DNA from: Bordetella parapertussis
GTDB lineage: Bacteria; Pseudomonadota; Gammaproteobacteria; Burkholderiales; SG8-39
Length of the DNA stretch: 7,327 nt
Reading direction: 5' to 3'
NCBI GenBank assembly: GCA_945906975.1
Contig: CAMDRY010000152.1
Location: 1-7,327, forward strand
Shown: positions 1 to 6,159 of the stretch, piece after piece
How positions within the stretch are numbered: position 1 is the stretch's first letter
How the letters are laid out: every line of letters begins with the position of its first letter
Made by a program: the position numbers and the translations under genes
Notes under the pieces: model-generated
The model's database searches: none
The model's input: only the letters and a program-made list of their open reading frames with translations
What the model was told of the DNA's origin: nothing

Positions 1-534
1 AAGCTGCCGTGACAAATACGGCCTGCACTGCGCCACCTCGCCCGGATCCGGATTCCTGCTCCCCGGTGGACTACACTTAAGGATGTTGGATAGGTAGACG
101 TTTTTCCCCCGCGCCAATCCGATCGCTGCAATCATATTGTCCAGCAGCAGCCCGGCCTGGCCGACGAAGGGCTCGCCACGCGCATCCTCCTCCACCCCTG
201 GGGCCTCCCCGATCAGCAACCAATCCGCTGTTTCGTCACCAACGCCGAATACCGTCTTTTTCCGACTCTTGTGCAAGCCGCAGGCGTCGCAAGCCTCAAC
301 GCTTTGCTTTAGTGCGGGCCAGTCCATACGCACTATTCGCGCTGGACGATCGGAGTCTGCGCCCGCTGCCCCCGTTGTACCAATGGATATCGGCAAAGGC
401 ACTGAACTGTCGATGACCTCGGCAGAAGCCCCTGCAAGCGCTTCGTCCCTGCCCTGGTCCATCTCACCATCGCGTGAACGCCAGACCGGGGCCAGGCCCA
501 ACTCTTCCAACAGAATCCCGCGGCGTGAACTCAA
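1..534 (-). CDS. udg: Family 4 (Fe-S) uracil-DNA glycosylase, N-terminal 178 residues, runs off left edge
   Basis: This gene removes uracil (from cytosine deamination or dUTP misincorporation) from DNA, starting base-excision repair in the cytoplasm. The 178 visible codons show a family 4 glycosylase. After a variable Ala/Ser/Gly-rich N-terminus (about residues 30-68) come Cys82 and Cys85 (CDACGLH), the active-site motif GEAPG at 109-113, the GEPFVGQAG segment at 120-128, and NILKC with Cys154 followed by Cys170 (C-x15-C). These four Cys match the 4Fe-4S ligands of the family. The second catalytic motif and the C-terminus lie outside the window. I chose the TTG at 534-532 as start because it overlaps the rimI stop (TTGA) and gives the family-like beginning MSSRRGILLEELGL; no ATG precedes it in frame. 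A GGGAGG about 25 nt upstream is too far to be a normal ribosome site, so expression probably relies on translational coupling to rimI. Function is well supported; the exact start is less certain. Confidence 0.9.
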   Translation of the reverse strand, partial: MSSRRGILLEELGLAPVWRSRDGEMDQGRDEALAGASAEVIDSSVPLPISIGTTGAAGADSDRPARIVRMDWPALKQSVEACDACGLHKSRKKTVFGVGDETADWLLIGEAPGVEEDARGEPFVGQAGLLLDNMIAAIGLARGKNVYLSNILKCSPPGSRNPDPGEVAQCRPYLSRQL

Positions 535-992
535 AGCTTTCGAGAAAGGACGTTTGCGTCCTCCCGCCCATCGCGTGCCGGATAATAATTTCGCCGCATC
601 CCTATCACATCGAATCCGTGCTTCACATAAAGTCGTTGGGCTCCGATATTCGAGGTCCGAACCTCAAGGAACAGCTGCGTCGCGCCATAATCGCGCGCGG
701 CCGCCATTTCCGACTCCAGCAGTCGTCCGCCAAAACCGCGACCCTGGAAACTTAGCGCAATGCTCAAGTTCAACAAGTGCGCCTCATCCGCCGCGTGGAT
801 GAGGACGGCATAACCGAGGACCTGTCCTGCCTCCAAAAGCATCGAGCAACGATAGCCGGCGGCGAGAGAATCACGAAAATTTCCGCGGGTCCACGGAAAC
901 TCATAGATCTCCTCCTCGATGCGCATCACCGCTTCAAGATCAGTGGGCAACATGGGTCTCAGCTCTGATCGGGCTTGCAAGACGGCACTCAT
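531..992 (-). CDS. rimI: Ribosomal protein S18-alanine N-acetyltransferase RimI
   Basis: RimI is a GNAT-fold acetyltransferase that transfers acetyl from acetyl-CoA to the N-terminal Ala of ribosomal protein S18. The 153-residue protein is of usual family length. The acetyl-CoA pyrophosphate loop is seen as QGRGFG at residues 83-88, after the LLNLSIAL strand. The segment around 109-137 (LEVRTSN, then LY at 121-122, HGF, and RRNYYP) is the RimI signature. Glu110 and Tyr122 have the same 12-residue spacing as the general base and general acid described in Salmonella RimI (Glu103/Tyr115). It lies 16 nt downstream of tsaB and overlaps the TTG start of the uracil-DNA glycosylase, so the three genes are almost certainly one transcript. 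The ATG has only a modest upstream GGA as ribosome site. Identity is firm from motifs and context; substrate specificity is inferred from the family. Confidence 0.93.
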   Translation of the reverse strand: MSAVLQARSELRPMLPTDLEAVMRIEEEIYEFPWTRGNFRDSLAAGYRCSMLLEAGQVLGYAVLIHAADEAHLLNLSIALSFQGRGFGGRLLESEMAAARDYGATQLFLEVRTSNIGAQRLYVKHGFDVIGMRRNYYPARDGREDANVLSRKL

Positions 993-1008
993 TGGAATCC
1001 GGGAAGTT

Positions 1009-1683
1009 TCAACGTTCGGTTGTTTTAAGCGCTACTTTGTCGCGGACATAAAATGGCGCCGCAAGGGCCGCATCAATACCCTCGTTGTTCAAGAAGCGAG
1101 GCACTGCAAGACGCAACATCGCCGAAGCCTGCGGAAAAAAATCCGGCATCGTCGCAACGAGCGAATCACCATAGCGTTTTTGCAGCATCGTTCCATGAAG
1201 CACAAAACCACTACCGCAGCCAGTCCAGCCCTCTCCAGGAAGCGCAGGAACCGATTCTGGGGCAAACAGGCCCGGAGGGCAGATTTCTTTCCACTTTGCC
1301 GACCCGCACTTTACATAGGCTCCGTGGTAGACCTCCCCCATGCGGGCATCGAGACAGACCACCACCTTTTCCGCCTGTGCGGCCTCTGCCACCGATTCCA
1401 GACTGCCGATGGCAATCAAGGGAATCCCGCGCGCCAGTGCGAGGCCCTGGGCGACTCCGCAGGCGATGCGCAAGCCGGTAAACGAACCTGGCCCTGCGCC
1501 GAATATCACCGCGTCTACCTCCGCCATCGTGACACACGAGGACGCCAGTAAAGCGTCAAGTTCGTCCAGCAATAATTCCGAGTGCCTTTGTCCAGCCAAG
1601 ATCAGGCGATCGAAAACCAGCCCCTGTCGCGACAGCGCGAGGGAGAGATATTCAGTCGAGGTTTCGATTGCAAGCAGGTTCAT
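1009..1683 (-). CDS. tsaB: tRNA threonylcarbamoyladenosine biosynthesis protein TsaB
   Basis: TsaB is the ASKHA-fold partner of TsaD in the TsaBDE complex, which places threonylcarbamoyl on A37 of ANN-decoding tRNAs (t6A). The 224-residue product is close to the usual length (about 230). It opens with the typical MNLLAIETST strand at 1-10, has HSELLL at 34-39, and carries the diagnostic GAGPGSFTGLRI loop at 62-73 followed by the GVAQGLA helix. The C-terminal part is more variable, as is usual for this non-catalytic subunit. It is first in a tsaB-rimI-udg operon, a common order in betaproteobacteria. The ATG at 1683-1681 lacks a clear Shine-Dalgarno; a TAGAAT -10-like hexamer lies about 45 bp upstream. 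No frameshift or missing motif is seen. Confidence 0.94.
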   Translation of the reverse strand: MNLLAIETSTEYLSLALSRQGLVFDRLILAGQRHSELLLDELDALLASSCVTMAEVDAVIFGAGPGSFTGLRIACGVAQGLALARGIPLIAIGSLESVAEAAQAEKVVVCLDARMGEVYHGAYVKCGSAKWKEICPPGLFAPESVPALPGEGWTGCGSGFVLHGTMLQKRYGDSLVATMPDFFPQASAMLRLAVPRFLNNEGIDAALAAPFYVRDKVALKTTER

Positions 1684-1731
1684 GGCGAACGGTCCGATGC
1701 GCCTTGAAACAAGCGCGATTTTCCAAGACGG

Positions 1732-1737
1732 ATTCTA
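1732..1737 (-). promoter_or_regulatory. Possible -10 hexamer for the tsaB-rimI-udg operon
   Basis: On the minus strand this reads TAGAAT, five of six matches to the sigma70 -10 consensus. It would place the transcript start about 40 nt before the tsaB ATG. No good -35 hexamer sits 16-18 bp upstream, so support is weak and rests on position in the divergent gap. Confidence 0.25.
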
Positions 1738-1767
1738 GCCTATCGCTCGCCCACAACATGCCCTGCC

Positions 1768-1794
1768 TTGACGCGCCTTCGCCATGCGTACAAC
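1768..1794 (+). promoter_or_regulatory. Weak candidate promoter for the tartrate/malate-type dehydrogenase
   Basis: TTGACG at 1768-1773 matches the -35 consensus at five of six positions. The best -10 is TACAAC at 1789-1794 (four of six), with a short 15-bp spacer. If real, the transcript would begin near 1800, which fits translation from the ATG at 1837 and not from the TTG at 1768 that is part of this same element. The short spacer keeps confidence low. Confidence 0.2.
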
Positions 1795-1836
1795 ATGCGC
1801 TTTCCGCTTTATCGAAAGCTATACATTCCCACGCAT

Positions 1837-2895
1837 ATGGCTAAAAAACTTTTTCGGATCGCCGCAATCCCCGGCGACGGTATAGGCAAGGAAGTCATAC
1901 CGGCGGGAATCCGGGTATTAAATGGAATCGCCAAAAGCTCTGGACGTTTCGCCTTCAGCTTCAAGACTTTTTTATGGGGCAGCGACCTTTACCTGCGCCG
2001 TGGTTGGTATATCCCGGAGGGCGGCCTTGAGCAGCTGAAGAAATTTGATGCGATTTTTTTTGGGGCGGTGGGGTCCCCCAAGGTGCCCGATCACATATCG
2101 CTATGGGGCTTGCGCCTGCCCATCTGCCAGGGCTTTGACCAATATGCCAACGTTCGACCGGCGCGGGTGCTGCCAGGCGTGCAAAGTCCGTTAAAGAATG
2201 CCGAAAAGATCGACTGGGTGATCATCCGTGAAAACTCAGAGGGCGAATATTCCGGCTCGGGCGGTCGCGTGCATCGCGGACTCCCCGCCGAGCTCGCCAC
2301 CGAAATCTCCGTATTCACCCGTAGTGGCTCGGCCCGCATCCACCGGTTTGCTTTTGAACTGGCCATGAAACGGCCGCGCCGGCATCTCACACTCGTCACA
2401 AAATCCAATGCGCAACGCCATGGCATGGTGTTGTGGGATGAGGTGTTTTATGAGGTCGCAAAGGAGTACCCGAAAGTGAAAACCCAAAGGGTTCTCGTTG
2501 ATGCGGTCACCACCATGATGGTCAGCAAACCCGAGTCGCTCGATGTCATCGTCGCCTCCAATCTGCACGCCGACATTCTTTCCGATCTGGCCGCGGCGCT
2601 GTCAGGCAGTCTGGGCATCGCGCCCACCGCAAACCTGAATCCGGAGCGTGAATTTCCGTCGATGTTCGAACCCATACACGGCTCGGCCTTTGACATCACG
2701 GGAAAAGGCATCGCCAATCCCATCGCCACATTCTGGACCGCTGCGATGATGCTTGAGCATCTGGGCGAGCCCGCCGCTGCGAAGCAGCTGATGAAGGCCA
2801 TCGAAACGGTCACGGCGCGACAGATATTCACCCCCGACCTGGGTGGCAACGCCACCACCGCTGAGGTGACCAAAGCCGTATGCACACTGCTCTGA
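1837..2895 (+). CDS. Tartrate/D-malate-type NAD-dependent beta-decarboxylating dehydrogenase
   Basis: This is a member of the isocitrate/isopropylmalate dehydrogenase superfamily, in the tartrate dehydrogenase/D-malate dehydrogenase (TtuC/DmlA) branch. Such enzymes oxidise a 2-hydroxy diacid with NAD+ and divalent metal, with or without decarboxylation. The 352 residues show RIAAIPGDGIGKEV at the N-terminus, FDQYANVRPAR at 100-110, ENSEGEYSGSGGR at 132-144 with the catalytic Tyr138, TKSNAQRHGMVLWDE at 188-202 with catalytic Lys189, and the metal-binding aspartates 222, 246 and 250 in DAVTTMMV and SNLHADILSDLAAAL. NAD-site motifs EPIHGSAFDITGKGIANP and TPDLGG follow. HGSAFDI has Phe where LeuB has Pro, which I recall from this branch. 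I start at the ATG at 1837 because it gives family length and the normal MAKKLFRIAAIPGDG start; the frame is open back to a TTG at 1768, but that extension is unlike the family. No Shine-Dalgarno is evident. A permease gene follows after 73 bp. The true substrate (tartrate, D-malate, or a related acid) cannot be told from sequence. Confidence 0.88.
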   Translation: MAKKLFRIAAIPGDGIGKEVIPAGIRVLNGIAKSSGRFAFSFKTFLWGSDLYLRRGWYIPEGGLEQLKKFDAIFFGAVGSPKVPDHISLWGLRLPICQGFDQYANVRPARVLPGVQSPLKNAEKIDWVIIRENSEGEYSGSGGRVHRGLPAELATEISVFTRSGSARIHRFAFELAMKRPRRHLTLVTKSNAQRHGMVLWDEVFYEVAKEYPKVKTQRVLVDAVTTMMVSKPESLDVIVASNLHADILSDLAAALSGSLGIAPTANLNPEREFPSMFEPIHGSAFDITGKGIANPIATFWTAAMMLEHLGEPAAAKQLMKAIETVTARQIFTPDLGGNATTAEVTKAVCTLL

Positions 2896-2968
2896 ACATC
2901 GCCAACAGAATGACGGCTAGCACAATCTGCACGACCGGCCACACCGGAAAAGTCCTCAAGGCAGCGGT

Positions 2969-3721
2969 TTGATCACCGATCCGTGGTTCTGGCTGGTGGC
3001 TGTCGTCGCCGTGCTCCTGACCGGCATTTCCAAGGGCGGCCTAGGAGGCGGCGTCGGCGGCTTTGGCGTTCCAATTATGGCGCTGGTCATCGCGCCTCCG
3101 CAGGCGGCCGCGATCATGCTGCCGGTCCTGTGCATCATGGACCTAACCGGGTTCCAGGCCTATTGGGGCAAATGGGACAAACGGGTAATGAAGGTGATTG
3201 TTCCCGCCGGATTCATCGGCATCATTGCCGGAACACTGACTTTCAGCCACCTCAACAACGACTGGATCCGTTTGATGCTGGGCCTGATCTCGTTAGGATT
3301 CCTCGCTTACAACCTGACAAAAAAACATGGCGTCGAACGCCCGCAGCTATCGGCAGGCCATGGCTGGTTCTGGGGCAGCATTTCCGGATTTACCAGCTTT
3401 GTTGCGCACGCGGGGGGGCCTCCCTTATCGGTGTACCTGCTGGTTCAACGGCTGGATAAAACAGCGTTCGTCGCGACCTCCCTGATTTTTTTCGGTAGCA
3501 TGAACTACGCCAAAATTCTGCCCTATTGGTGGCTGGACCTGTTCGATGCCCGCAACCTGCTGACGTCCCTGGCCCTCATCCCGCTTGGCGTCGCAGGCAC
3601 ACGACTTGGCGTGTGGCTGCATAAGCGCATCGACCCCGTCCTGTTCTTCAGGATTGTCTACGTCGCATTCTTTCTAACCGGCACAAAACTGTTATGGGAT
3701 GGCTTGCACGGACTTATTTGA
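2969..3721 (+). CDS. TSUP-family (TauE/SafE) membrane permease
   Basis: This encodes a 250-residue polytopic inner-membrane protein of the TauE/SafE (TSUP) family, whose members move sulfite, sulfoacetate and other small, often sulfur-containing or carboxylate anions. The first half has a TM segment around 6-25 ending in [10 protein letters not shown], followed by the [17 protein letters not shown] stretch at 43-59. The second half repeats the pattern with [19 protein letters not shown] at 140-158. Both are conserved family motifs. Around eight hydrophobic segments run to residue 248. The start is TTG at 2969, giving the family-like MITDPWFWL and preceded by AAGG at 2958-2961 at good spacing; no in-frame ATG fits. 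It follows the dehydrogenase by 73 bp with no terminator between, so the two may be cotranscribed and share a substrate, which is inference. Its stop overlaps the stop of the convergent transaminase gene. Substrate is unknown. Confidence 0.88.
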   Translation: MITDPWFWLVAVVAVLLTGISKGGLGGGVGGFGVPIMALVIAPPQAAAIMLPVLCIMDLTGFQAYWGKWDKRVMKVIVPAGFIGIIAGTLTFSHLNNDWIRLMLGLISLGFLAYNLTKKHGVERPQLSAGHGWFWGSISGFTSFVAHAGGPPLSVYLLVQRLDKTAFVATSLIFFGSMNYAKILPYWWLDLFDARNLLTSLALIPLGVAGTRLGVWLHKRIDPVLFFRIVYVAFFLTGTKLLWDGLHGLI

Positions 3722-4892
3722 GGCGAACAAGCAGGCTGTCCAGACCCGCGAGCATTTGCCGGATTTCTGCGTCTGAAACATTCAGCGCGGGCATGAAACG
3801 CAAGGTCGCCGGCCGGGGTGAATTGAGCAGAAGCCCCTCAACACGCGCCTGCTCAACCAGCGCAGCACCAATGTCACTGCCGAGTTCCAGCGCCTGCAGC
3901 AGCCCGTCACCGCGGACCTCTCCCAAACCGTGCTTCACGGACAAGGCAAGCAGTCCGGCACGCAGCACACCGCCAGCCTCGTTTACCCTTTGCAGGAAGC
4001 CTGGCGCGCCAACCGTCTGCATTACCGCGCAACCGACGGCGGCCATGAGCGCATTGCCGTTATAAGTCCCCCCCTGGTCGCCCGTTTCAAAGCAGCAGAC
4101 CGCCTCTGCCGCGACCAGCGCCGCGAGCGGAACACCGCCGCCAATCCCCTTACCCAAGGTCATGATGTCAGGACGAACCCCGGAATGCTCAAATCCATAA
4201 AGAGTCCCGGTGCGGCCAATCCCTGTTTGCACCTCGTCCAAAATAAGCAACATCCCCTCGCGTTGCGTGAGTTCGCGCAATGCTTGCAAAAAATCCTTAG
4301 TCGCCGGCAAAACACCCGCCTCACCTTGCGTGGGCTCAAGCATGATCGCGGCCACATCGTCGGCCAGCAACGCCTTGACCGAAGCAAGGTCATTCAGGTC
4401 GGCTTTCGGGAAACCGGGCACCTTGGGCTCGAATAACTTGTCCCAATTGGGCTTACCCGACGCCGACATGGTCGCAAGCGTGCGCCCGTGAAATGCGTGG
4501 TCGAAGGTGATGATTTTGTACGCACCCTTGCGGTGCAATCCACCCCATTTACGCGCCAGTTTTATCGCACCCTCATTGGCTTCCGCGCCACTATTGGCAA
4601 AAAATACCCGATCGAGCCCGGATGTTGCCGTAATCATCTGCGCCAGGCGCGCCGACGGTTCGTTGTAAAACGCCGGGCTGCAGTTGATGAGCGTGCGCGC
4701 CTGCTTGTCCAGGGCATCGACAATTTCCTTTGGCGAATGGCCCAGGCAGTTGACCGCCCATCCTTGAATGAAATCCAGATAGCGGCGTCCCTCGCTATCA
4801 GACAACCAGGAACCCTCACCGGAAACAAACACCAGTTCAGGCCGGCTGGTTATCTGCATCAATGCATTTAGCGGGTAGTCACTTGACTTCAT
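3714..4892 (-). CDS. argD: Acetylornithine transaminase-like class III aminotransferase
   Basis: This is a PLP-dependent class III aminotransferase of the ArgD type. ArgD interconverts N-acetylornithine plus 2-oxoglutarate and N-acetylglutamate semialdehyde plus glutamate in arginine synthesis, and often also serves as succinyl-diaminopimelate transaminase. The 392 residues are full length. Visible landmarks are the phosphate-binding [16 protein letters not shown] at 101-116, [15 protein letters not shown] at 134-148, EPTQGEAG at 186-193 (EPVQGEGG in many relatives), [12 protein letters not shown] at 218-229 with the PLP-pairing Asp219, the Schiff-base Lys248 in TLGKGIGGG, and [10 protein letters not shown]. 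These fit the betaproteobacterial acetylornithine transaminase group. The ATG at 4892 has GAGAG a few bases upstream as ribosome site. A strong minus-strand terminator lies about 50 bp before the gene, so transcription is either attenuated there or starts downstream of it. Aminotransferases of this class vary in substrate, so the arginine role is likely but not proven. Confidence 0.88.
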   Translation of the reverse strand: MKSSDYPLNALMQITSRPELVFVSGEGSWLSDSEGRRYLDFIQGWAVNCLGHSPKEIVDALDKQARTLINCSPAFYNEPSARLAQMITATSGLDRVFFANSGAEANEGAIKLARKWGGLHRKGAYKIITFDHAFHGRTLATMSASGKPNWDKLFEPKVPGFPKADLNDLASVKALLADDVAAIMLEPTQGEAGVLPATKDFLQALRELTQREGMLLILDEVQTGIGRTGTLYGFEHSGVRPDIMTLGKGIGGGVPLAALVAAEAVCCFETGDQGGTYNGNALMAAVGCAVMQTVGAPGFLQRVNEAGGVLRAGLLALSVKHGLGEVRGDGLLQALELGSDIGAALVEQARVEGLLLNSPRPATLRFMPALNVSDAEIRQMLAGLDSLLVRLK

Positions 4893-4935
4893 TTTTCTCT
4901 CTTTCAGAAAATCGTTACATCCGATAATTTTGGCT

Positions 4936-4971
4936 AAAACGAAAAAGCCACAGCGTCGAGTCTGTGGCTTT
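4936..4971 (-). terminator. Rho-independent terminator upstream of argD
   Basis: On the minus strand a perfect 10-bp inverted repeat, AAAGCCACAG and CTGTGGCTTT, encloses the 8-nt loop ACTCGACG. It is followed at once by the U-tract TTTTTCGTTTT (the last Ts of the stem run into it). On the plus strand the same hairpin is followed by CATATTCG, without a U-tract, so it acts on minus-strand transcription. It sits about 45-80 bp before the argD start with no gene immediately upstream on that strand, so it must end a short leader or small RNA. Confidence 0.8.
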
Positions 4972-5058
4972 CATATTCGCAACGCATTACAGCGTCAGGC
5001 CGCGCACACAACCCTTTGAAGGAAAAAAAACAGACGGCGATGGACACAGAAAATCATA
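4940..5058 (-). ncRNA. Candidate short transcript: attenuated argD leader or small RNA
   Basis: A promoter cluster at 5093-5053 and a strong terminator ending near 4940 bracket a unit of about 107-119 nt on the minus strand. Such an orphan promoter-terminator pair is the usual mark of a small RNA or of a 5' leader with conditional termination. The RNA would start in a pyrimidine-rich stretch (eight consecutive U), could form a small hairpin (ACGC-TGTAAT-GCGT, 4984-4997 region), and then the terminator hairpin. It points toward argD, 48 nt beyond, favouring a leader, but I see no clear antiterminator partner for the terminator arms. I do not recognise it as any known RNA family. Confidence 0.35.
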
Positions 5059-5066
5059 GCGTTCAT
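4995..5066 (-). CDS. Possible leader peptide frame (20-23 codons), speculative
   Basis: On the minus strand an ATG at 5066 (or at 5057) opens a frame of 23 (or 20) codons ending in TGA at 4997-4995, 24 nt before the terminator hairpin. The peptide contains LFFFLQ, three consecutive Phe codons (TTT TTT TTC), which would suit ribosome-stalling attenuation by phenylalanine. Against it: there is no Shine-Dalgarno, both ATGs overlap the predicted -10 elements so the RNA might lack them or be leaderless, and the downstream gene is an ArgD-like transaminase, not a Phe gene. The Phe run may simply reflect a T-tract. Confidence 0.15.
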   Translation of the reverse strand: MNAMIFCVHRRLFFFLQRVVCAA

Positions 5067-5093
5067 TCTCGTGCCATGGCAAATGCCTGTCAA
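5053..5093 (-). promoter_or_regulatory. Two overlapping sigma70-like promoters firing toward argD
   Basis: On the minus strand, TTGACA (5093-5088, six of six) is followed after 17 bp by GAGAAT (5070-5065, four of six). Shifted downstream, TTGCCA (5082-5077, five of six) is followed after 18 bp by TATGAT (5058-5053, five of six). Expected starts are near 5058 and 5046. Both would feed the short unit that ends at the terminator at 4944-4971. Confidence 0.5.
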
Positions 5094-5370
5094 GGCGGCC
5101 GGGCTCCAAAACGACGGAAAAGCATCAAAACAAGCACAAAAAATCCTCCTCAATGCGATCCACCCTGACGACGTCCCCGGGGGCCGCTTTTTCGAAGTCC
5201 GAAGTAATTTACGGACAGATAGCTGTCTCAGAGCGATTGCCCCGGAACAATGCACGCAAAAGAGATGAACCGGCAACAAACCTGCTACTCATCGACTTTG
5301 ACCAATCCGATTAGCGCACACAGGATGCTAGACTTCTTGCCAGAAAAAAATACGCAAAGCGAGCGCACGC

Positions 5371-6156
5371 ATGAGTGACATCCTTCTCGAACAAGCCGGT
5401 GGTTATGCAGTACTCACACTAAACCGGCCGGAAAAGCTCAACAGTTTCACCGCGGCAATGCATGCCGAAATGCGTGCCGCGCTAGAGACCATCGAAAAAA
5501 CTCCCGAAACACGCGCTCTTATAATCACCGGAGCCGGACGGGGGTTTTGCGCCGGACAGGACCTTGAACAGCGCAACATGAGTCCCGGTGCTGCGCCCCC
5601 CGATCTGGGGCATACCATCGGCGAGTACTACAACCCACTTGTCCGCGCATTGCGCGCTCTGCCCCTGCCGGTCATCGCCGCGGTAAACGGCGTCGCAGCT
5701 GGTGCCGGTGCCAATATCGCACTAGCCTGTGATTTTGTAATTGCCGCCAAATCGGCATCATTCGTCCAGGCGTTCTGCAAGATAGGCCTGATACCGGACT
5801 CTGGCGGCACCTATTGGCTACCCCGCCTCGTCGGCGACGCGCGGGCACGCGCCCTGGCGATGCTGGGGGAAAAATTATCCGCAGAAAAAGCAGCCGAGTG
5901 GGGATTGATCTGGCGTGCCGTTGATGACGCCGACCTGCTCCCCGAGGCACGGAAGCTCGCGGCCCATTTTGCCACCGCGCCCACGCTCGGTATAGCCGCT
6001 ATCAAACACGCGCTGCAAGAGAGCGCCAACAGCACGCTCGACACCCAATTGGATCTGGAACGGGATATCCAGCGCAAGCTCGGCGTCAGCGACGATTATC
6101 GCGAGGGCGTCAAGGCTTTTATCGAAAAACGCGCACCACAGTTCAAAGGACGCTGA
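5371..6156 (+). CDS. paaG: 2-(1,2-epoxy-1,2-dihydrophenyl)acetyl-CoA isomerase PaaG
   Basis: PaaG is a crotonase-fold enzyme of the aerobic phenylacetate pathway. It isomerises ring-1,2-epoxyphenylacetyl-CoA to the oxepin form and also acts in the later beta-oxidation-like steps. The 261 residues show crotonase landmarks: NRPEKLNSF at 18-26, the CoA/oxyanion segment GFCAGQDL at 58-65, the second oxyanion loop NGVAAGAGANIALACD at 106-121, and FCKIGLIPDSGGTYWLPRLVG at 135-155 with Asp143 in the position of the catalytic Asp. The C-terminal LDLERD, DYREGV and FIEKRAPQFKGR stretches are typical of PaaG rather than generic enoyl-CoA hydratases. It begins with ATG at 5371 after a weak AGCGAG, and paaI follows after 3 nt, so they are cotranscribed. 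A plain enoyl-CoA hydratase is the alternative, but the paaI and paaK neighbours favour PaaG. Confidence 0.9.
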   Translation: MSDILLEQAGGYAVLTLNRPEKLNSFTAAMHAEMRAALETIEKTPETRALIITGAGRGFCAGQDLEQRNMSPGAAPPDLGHTIGEYYNPLVRALRALPLPVIAAVNGVAAGAGANIALACDFVIAAKSASFVQAFCKIGLIPDSGGTYWLPRLVGDARARALAMLGEKLSAEKAAEWGLIWRAVDDADLLPEARKLAAHFATAPTLGIAAIKHALQESANSTLDTQLDLERDIQRKLGVSDDYREGVKAFIEKRAPQFKGR

Positions 6157-6159
6157 AAC

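Larger units (their letters stand above)
4893..5370. other. 478-bp intergenic region between divergent argD and paaG
   Basis: No convincing protein gene lies here. Contents on the minus strand, in order toward argD: a strong Shine-Dalgarno followed by a GTG and a 15-codon frame (5150-5090), two overlapping sigma70-like promoters (5093-5053), a 20- to 23-codon frame ending at 4995, and a rho-independent terminator (4944-4971 with its U-tract to about 4936). On the plus strand, only weak promoter-like sequence precedes paaG (TTGACC at 5298-5303 without a well-spaced -10; TGCTAGACT at 5326-5334). A small inverted repeat GACAG-ATAG-CTGTC sits at 5214-5227 and could be an operator, but five base pairs are not enough to argue it. 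Confidence 0.6.

Noticed and set aside
137..802. Long plus-strand open frame (221 codons)
   Set aside because: It is antisense to the glycosylase and rimI, whose minus-strand translations carry clear family motifs; its own translation is low-complexity Ser/Pro/Arg text typical of a shadow frame.
919..1551. Plus-strand open frame of 210 codons
   Set aside because: It lies antisense across rimI and tsaB and shows no domain-like pattern; tsaB motifs on the other strand explain the openness.
1768..1836. N-terminal extension of the dehydrogenase from the TTG at 1768
   Set aside because: The extension is not family-like and would make the protein too long; the ATG at 1837 gives the expected MAKKLFRIAAIPGDG start, and the TTG coincides with a -35-like box.
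5171..5193. Possible plus-strand terminator at the GC-rich stretch followed by TTTTT
   Set aside because: CCCCGGGGG is self-complementary but has no room for a loop, and the flanking bases do not extend a stem.
4995..5279. Minus-strand 94-codon open frame starting at TTG in the argD-paaG gap
   Set aside because: No ribosome site at its start, unusual Cys/Phe/Arg-rich composition without family resemblance, and promoter elements lie in its middle. Only its last 20-23 codons are kept as a speculative leader frame.
5298..5334. Promoter for paaG (TTGACC with TGCTAGACT)
   Set aside because: The -35 match is good but the spacer to the extended -10-like box is 25 bp, and better-spaced hexamers match poorly, so I do not list it as a promoter.
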